Below, one piece after another: positions 61,550 to 64,000 of a stretch of DNA of 64,000 nucleotides. The notes under the pieces were generated by a model. The model had not been told where the DNA came from. It saw only the letters and a program-made list of their open reading frames with translations, and did not search any database. A program made the position numbers and the translations under genes. Position 1 is the stretch's first letter; each line of letters starts with the position of its first letter. The DNA is from Allobosea sp. GTDB taxonomy: Bacteria > Pseudomonadota > Alphaproteobacteria > Rhizobiales > Kaistiaceae. The DNA is taken from the NCBI GenBank assembly GCA_017307955.1, contig JAFKFV010000023.1:1-64000 (forward strand), read 5' to 3'.

Positions 61550-62284
61550 ATGTCAGAACGCGAGGCGGCGATCATCACGGGCGGGACGCGGGGCATCGGC
61601 GCCGCGATCGCGCGGCAACTGGCGGGGCGGGGCGTCGACCTCCTGCTTTCGGGCCGGCATCGCGACGACGAGGTCGAGGCGCTCCTCGCCGAACTCGGCG
61701 ACCGTGCACGCTTCGAGGCGGCCGACGCCGCCGATCCGGCCAGCGCGGAGCGGCTGGTCGCGGCGGCGATGGAGGCGTTCGGCCGCATCGACTATCTCGT
61801 GCCGGCAGCCGGCGGCGCGGTGCCGGGCACGGCGCTGACCCTGACGCCGGAAGCCTGGGAGGACGCCTTCCGCGTCCATGTCCATGCGCCGTTCCATCTC
61901 TTCCGCGCGGCCCATGCGGCTCTGGCGGTGCGCGGCGGCGCGGTGCTGCTCGTCTCCTCGGTCGCCGGTCTCCGCGGCTGTCCGGGGACGGTCGCCTATC
62001 AGACGGTGAAGGGCGCGCTGCCGCAGATGGGCCGGGCGCTCGCCCGCGACCATGGCCATGAGAATATCCGCGTCAACACGATCTGCCCCGGCATCATCGA
62101 GACCCGCTTCCATGCCGCGATGACGCCGGAGGCGCGCAAGAACAATCTCGACAACCGCATTCCCCTCCACCGCTTCGGCACGGCCGACAATGTCGCGACC
62201 GCGGCGGTCGAGCTTTTGACCAATCCGTTCATCACGGGCGAGACGCTCGTCGTCGACGGCGGCATGAGCATGCGGATGGTCTGA
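61550..62284 (+). CDS. Short-chain dehydrogenase/reductase
   Basis: A 244-residue classical SDR. AIITGGTRGIGAAIARQLAGRGVDLLLSGR is the cofactor fold with an Arg suggesting NADP preference. LVPAAGGAVPGTAL holds the NNAG-equivalent, VSSVAG the catalytic Ser, AYQTVKGALPQMGRALARD the YxxxK pair, NTICPGIIETRFH the PG motif and GETLVVDGGMSM the C-terminal strand. The substrate is unknown. GGGAGGAC stands 4-5 bases before ATG 61550. Confidence 0.92.
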   Translation: MSEREAAIITGGTRGIGAAIARQLAGRGVDLLLSGRHRDDEVEALLAELGDRARFEAADAADPASAERLVAAAMEAFGRIDYLVPAAGGAVPGTALTLTPEAWEDAFRVHVHAPFHLFRAAHAALAVRGGAVLLVSSVAGLRGCPGTVAYQTVKGALPQMGRALARDHGHENIRVNTICPGIIETRFHAAMTPEARKNNLDNRIPLHRFGTADNVATAAVELLTNPFITGETLVVDGGMSMRMV

Positions 62285-62374
62285 CGATCAGGACGCGGAA
62301 CGAAAACCGCGGCGCTGGCGTTCAAGACTGCGAAGGACGGCTGTGTGGCCGCTCCGACGCAAAGGAGAAACGCC

Positions 62375-62755
62375 ATGAAGTTCAAGGCTTTCGCTGGCGC
62401 GGCCATGGTCGCCGCCAGCCTGCTGGCGGCTGGCGGTGCGAGCGCGCAGGGCATCATCATCGACGAGAACGGCGTGCGGGTCGCCCCGCCGATGCCCGAT
62501 CGCGTGCCGCCGCCGCCCCCCGCGCATTGGGACAACGGCCCCGGCCGCGGCGCCTATGACAATGACCGCGGCGTCGGTCCGCGCGAGGCGCGGCGCATCG
62601 CGCGCTCGGCCGGCGTCGTCGAGACCTGGGGCGTCGACCGCCGCGGCCCGGTATGGGTCGTCGAGGGCGCCGATCGCCGTGGCCGCGCGCTGCGCGTGAC
62701 CGTGAGCGCCCGTTCCGGCGACATCCTCAATATCGACCGCGCCCGCCGCGGCTAA
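62375..62755 (+). CDS. Small exported PepSY-like protein
   Basis: A 126-residue protein. Residues 1-25 (KFKAFAGAAMVAASLLAAGGASAQ) are a Sec signal. Residues about 30-60 are a proline-rich lead, and the C-terminal 65 residues form a PepSY-like fold: GVGPREARRIARSAGVVETWGVDRRGPVWVVEGADRRGRALRVTVSARSGDILNIDRAR. PepSY domains often inhibit proteases or bind envelope ligands. Many Hyphomicrobiales have such short single-PepSY proteins of unknown role. AAAGGAGAAA lies before ATG 62375. Confidence 0.78.
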   Translation: MKFKAFAGAAMVAASLLAAGGASAQGIIIDENGVRVAPPMPDRVPPPPPAHWDNGPGRGAYDNDRGVGPREARRIARSAGVVETWGVDRRGPVWVVEGADRRGRALRVTVSARSGDILNIDRARRG

Positions 62756-62775
62756 CAGGAACTGGCGGCGGCGCT

Positions 62776-63594
62776 TCAGCCCTCGCCCATATCCTCGTCA
62801 TCACGGCGCCGCGCCTGTCGCGGCGCCGTTCGTTCTTCGAATTGCAGGAGGCGCAGCGAGGCGATCTCTTCCCGCGCGCCGGCCTCGGCATCGGCCTTGA
62901 GCGAGGCTTCGACATAGGCGATATGCGCCGCCGCCGCAGCGCGGGCCGCGCCGCCATCGCCGGCGAGGATAGCATCGAGCAGCGCGCGATGCTGGCCGAG
63001 CAGGTCGTCGCGCGAAGCCTGGCGGCCATAGAGGCGGCTGCGGTTATAGAAGATGCCGTCGGCCAGCAGCCGGTAGCAGGCGCGCAGCACATGAATCATG
63101 ACGATGTTGTGCGACGCTTCGCCGATCGCCTGGTGGAATTCGACGTCGAGCGCGGCCTCGCGGCGGAAATCGTCCTCGCCATGCGCCGCTTCCATGGCGG
63201 CGAAGATCCGCGTCAGGATCGTGCGGTCGGCCTCGGTGGCGCGCGCCGCCGCCATCGCCGCGGCCGTCGCCTCGACCTCGCGGCGGAATTCGAGATAGTC
63301 GCCGCCCGCCTTCTGCGACCCGGCGATGAGATCGATGACCGGGGAGGCGAACAGCGTTCCCTCGATCGCGGCGACGAAAGTGCCGCCGCCATGGCGGCTC
63401 TCGATGAGGCCGCGCCCTTCCAGCGTCTTCAGCGCATCGCGCAGCACCGGCCGCGAGACGGCAAGCCGCGCCGCGAGCTCGCGCTCGCCGGGCAGGCGGT
63501 CGCCGGGATGCAGCACGCCCTCCAGCACGAGAAGCTCGATCTGGCGGGCGACCTCATCGGCAGTCGGGCGTGACGCGACGGGTTGAAAGGGCAT
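62776..63594 (-). CDS. GntR-family regulator, FadR/FCD type (probably LldR-like)
   Basis: A 272-residue regulator. The N-terminal HTH includes ADEVARQIELLVLEGVLHPGDRLPGERELAARLAVSRPVLRDALKTLEGRGLIESRHGGGTFV. The FCD ligand domain has DYLEFRREVEATAAAMAAARATEADRTIL and the metal-binding DVEFHQAIGEASHNIVMIHVL (D/H set). It is divergent from lldD, and FCD regulators next to lldD usually sense L-lactate. A polar C-terminal tail of about 25 residues (PRQARRRDDEDMGEG) is family-variable. Confidence 0.9.
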   Translation of the reverse strand: MPFQPVASRPTADEVARQIELLVLEGVLHPGDRLPGERELAARLAVSRPVLRDALKTLEGRGLIESRHGGGTFVAAIEGTLFASPVIDLIAGSQKAGGDYLEFRREVEATAAAMAAARATEADRTILTRIFAAMEAAHGEDDFRREAALDVEFHQAIGEASHNIVMIHVLRACYRLLADGIFYNRSRLYGRQASRDDLLGQHRALLDAILAGDGGAARAAAAAHIAYVEASLKADAEAGAREEIASLRLLQFEERTAPRQARRRDDEDMGEG

Positions 63595-63625
63595 GAGGGG
63601 AAGCCTATAAGCGCCACAGGAAGAG

Positions 63626-63644
63626 TGGTCAACTAAATGGACCA
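63626..63644. promoter_or_regulatory. Candidate operator between the FCD regulator and lldD
   Basis: TGGTC (63626-63630) and GACCA (63640-63644) are inverted 5-bp half-sites around a 9-bp centre in the 107-bp divergent intergenic region. FadR-type GntR proteins favour TGGTnnnACCA with a shorter spacer, so this is a weak match but the best palindrome here. Confidence 0.4.
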
Positions 63645-63701
63645 GTCACCGCTCTCGGCGGTGACGAGCATCCGGCCAGGGACGGGCAGAAGGCGAGCAA
63701 C

Positions 63702-64000
63702 ATGTCGCTGCAGACGGCAACTTCGATCGACGATCTGAGACTGATGGCGAAGCGCCGCGTGCCGCGCGCCTTCTTCGAATATTGCGACCGCGGCTCCTAT
63801 GCCGAGGAGACGCTGGAGGCGAACCGCGCCGATCTCAAGGCGCTGAAGCTGCGCCAGCGCGTCATGGTCGATGTTTCCAACCGCTCGACCGCGACGACGA
63901 TCATCGGCCAGCCGGCGGCGCTGCCGCTGGCGCTCGCCCCGACCGGCCTCACCGGCATGCAATATGCCGATGGCGAGATCCTCGCCGCCCGCGCCGCCGA
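63702..64000 (+). CDS. lldD: FMN-dependent L-lactate dehydrogenase / alpha-hydroxy acid dehydrogenase, N-terminal part
   Basis: The frame is open to the right edge and cut by it. The first 99 residues read SLQTATSIDDLRLMAKRRVPRAFFEYCDRGSYAEETLEANRADL followed by LKLRQRVMVDVSNRS and LPLALAPTGLTGMQYADGEILAARAA. This matches the LldD/glycolate-oxidase family: FEYCDRGSYAE near the N-terminus and the P..laP.G..gm...dGE flavin-site strand. It probably oxidises L-lactate to pyruvate with electrons to quinone. AAGGCGAG precedes ATG 63702. It is divergent from the FCD regulator. Confidence 0.9.
   Translation, partial: MSLQTATSIDDLRLMAKRRVPRAFFEYCDRGSYAEETLEANRADLKALKLRQRVMVDVSNRSTATTIIGQPAALPLALAPTGLTGMQYADGEILAARAA

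Overview
The window is high-GC DNA (roughly two thirds G+C, GC-rich third codon positions) from an alphaproteobacterium, most likely of the order Hyphomicrobiales (Rhizobiales). The evidence is an oxygen-dependent type cobalamin cluster (cobG-H-I-J, K, L-E-M), binding-protein-dependent sugar ABC operons without their own ATPase gene, a soluble fdsGBA-type formate dehydrogenase, a DUF1127 protein divergent from a LysR gene, a plant/alphaproteobacterial-type GshA, and a palindromic intergenic repeat typical of rhizobia and relatives. A Kaistia-like genus is possible but not shown. No rRNA, tRNA, CRISPR array, transposase or phage gene was recognised.

Layout. 1-540: a mosaic of three gene pieces in alternating orientation (TRAP binding-protein piece on -, amidase piece on +, ROK regulator on - that loses its C-terminus). 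This is either an assembly chimera or a rearrangement scar. 540-7800: a minus-strand operon for an alpha-mannoside: sugar-binding protein, two permeases, GH38 alpha-mannosidase, ROK regulator. 7.9-10.4 kb: divergent cbiD and cobB. 10.5-13.4 kb: clpS-clpA. 13.4-16.9 kb: a SAM methyltransferase, 6-phosphogluconate dehydrogenase and an MgtC-like protein. 16.9-22.5 kb: a nucleoside hydrolase with a complete BMP-type nucleoside ABC importer (purine or pyrimidine nucleoside salvage). 22.6-25.1 kb: an SDR and an alpha-ketoglutarate-semialdehyde-type dehydrogenase.

25.1-31.7 kb: the main corrin-ring cluster. It combines the oxygen-dependent enzyme CobG with the anaerobic-type C1 methylase CbiD, which is encoded 15 kb away, and the short protein CobE. 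31.7-37.9 kb: a second sugar operon (GntR/HutC regulator, SIS-domain isomerase, binding protein, two permeases, FGGY kinase) with two operator-like sites upstream. 38.0-40.5 kb: small stress or envelope genes around an unfamiliar winged-helix-like protein. 40.7-45.8 kb: flavin reductase, exported sulfatase, a 5-formyl-THF cyclo-ligase-like protein and an aldose-epimerase-like protein. 45.8-51.8 kb: fdsG-fdsB-fdsA-fdhD-fdsD. 51.9-54.8 kb: uronate isomerase, a 111-bp palindromic repeat and a histidine acid phosphatase.

55.0-58.9 kb: a chloramphenicol-phosphotransferase-like kinase co-transcribed with a LysR regulator, then DUF1127, a PHA-granule/DUF937-like protein and UspA. 59.0-62.8 kb: GshA, a GFA-domain protein, a strikingly AT-rich orphan membrane gene, an SDR and a small secreted PepSY-like protein. 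62.8-64.0 kb: a divergent FadR-type regulator and lldD; lldD runs off the right edge.

Metabolic picture: uptake and breakdown of plant- or microbe-derived sugars and nucleosides, formate oxidation, B12 synthesis and lactate use. Start codons were chosen from Shine-Dalgarno sites, stop/start overlaps and family N-termini. Several long antisense open frames were discarded.
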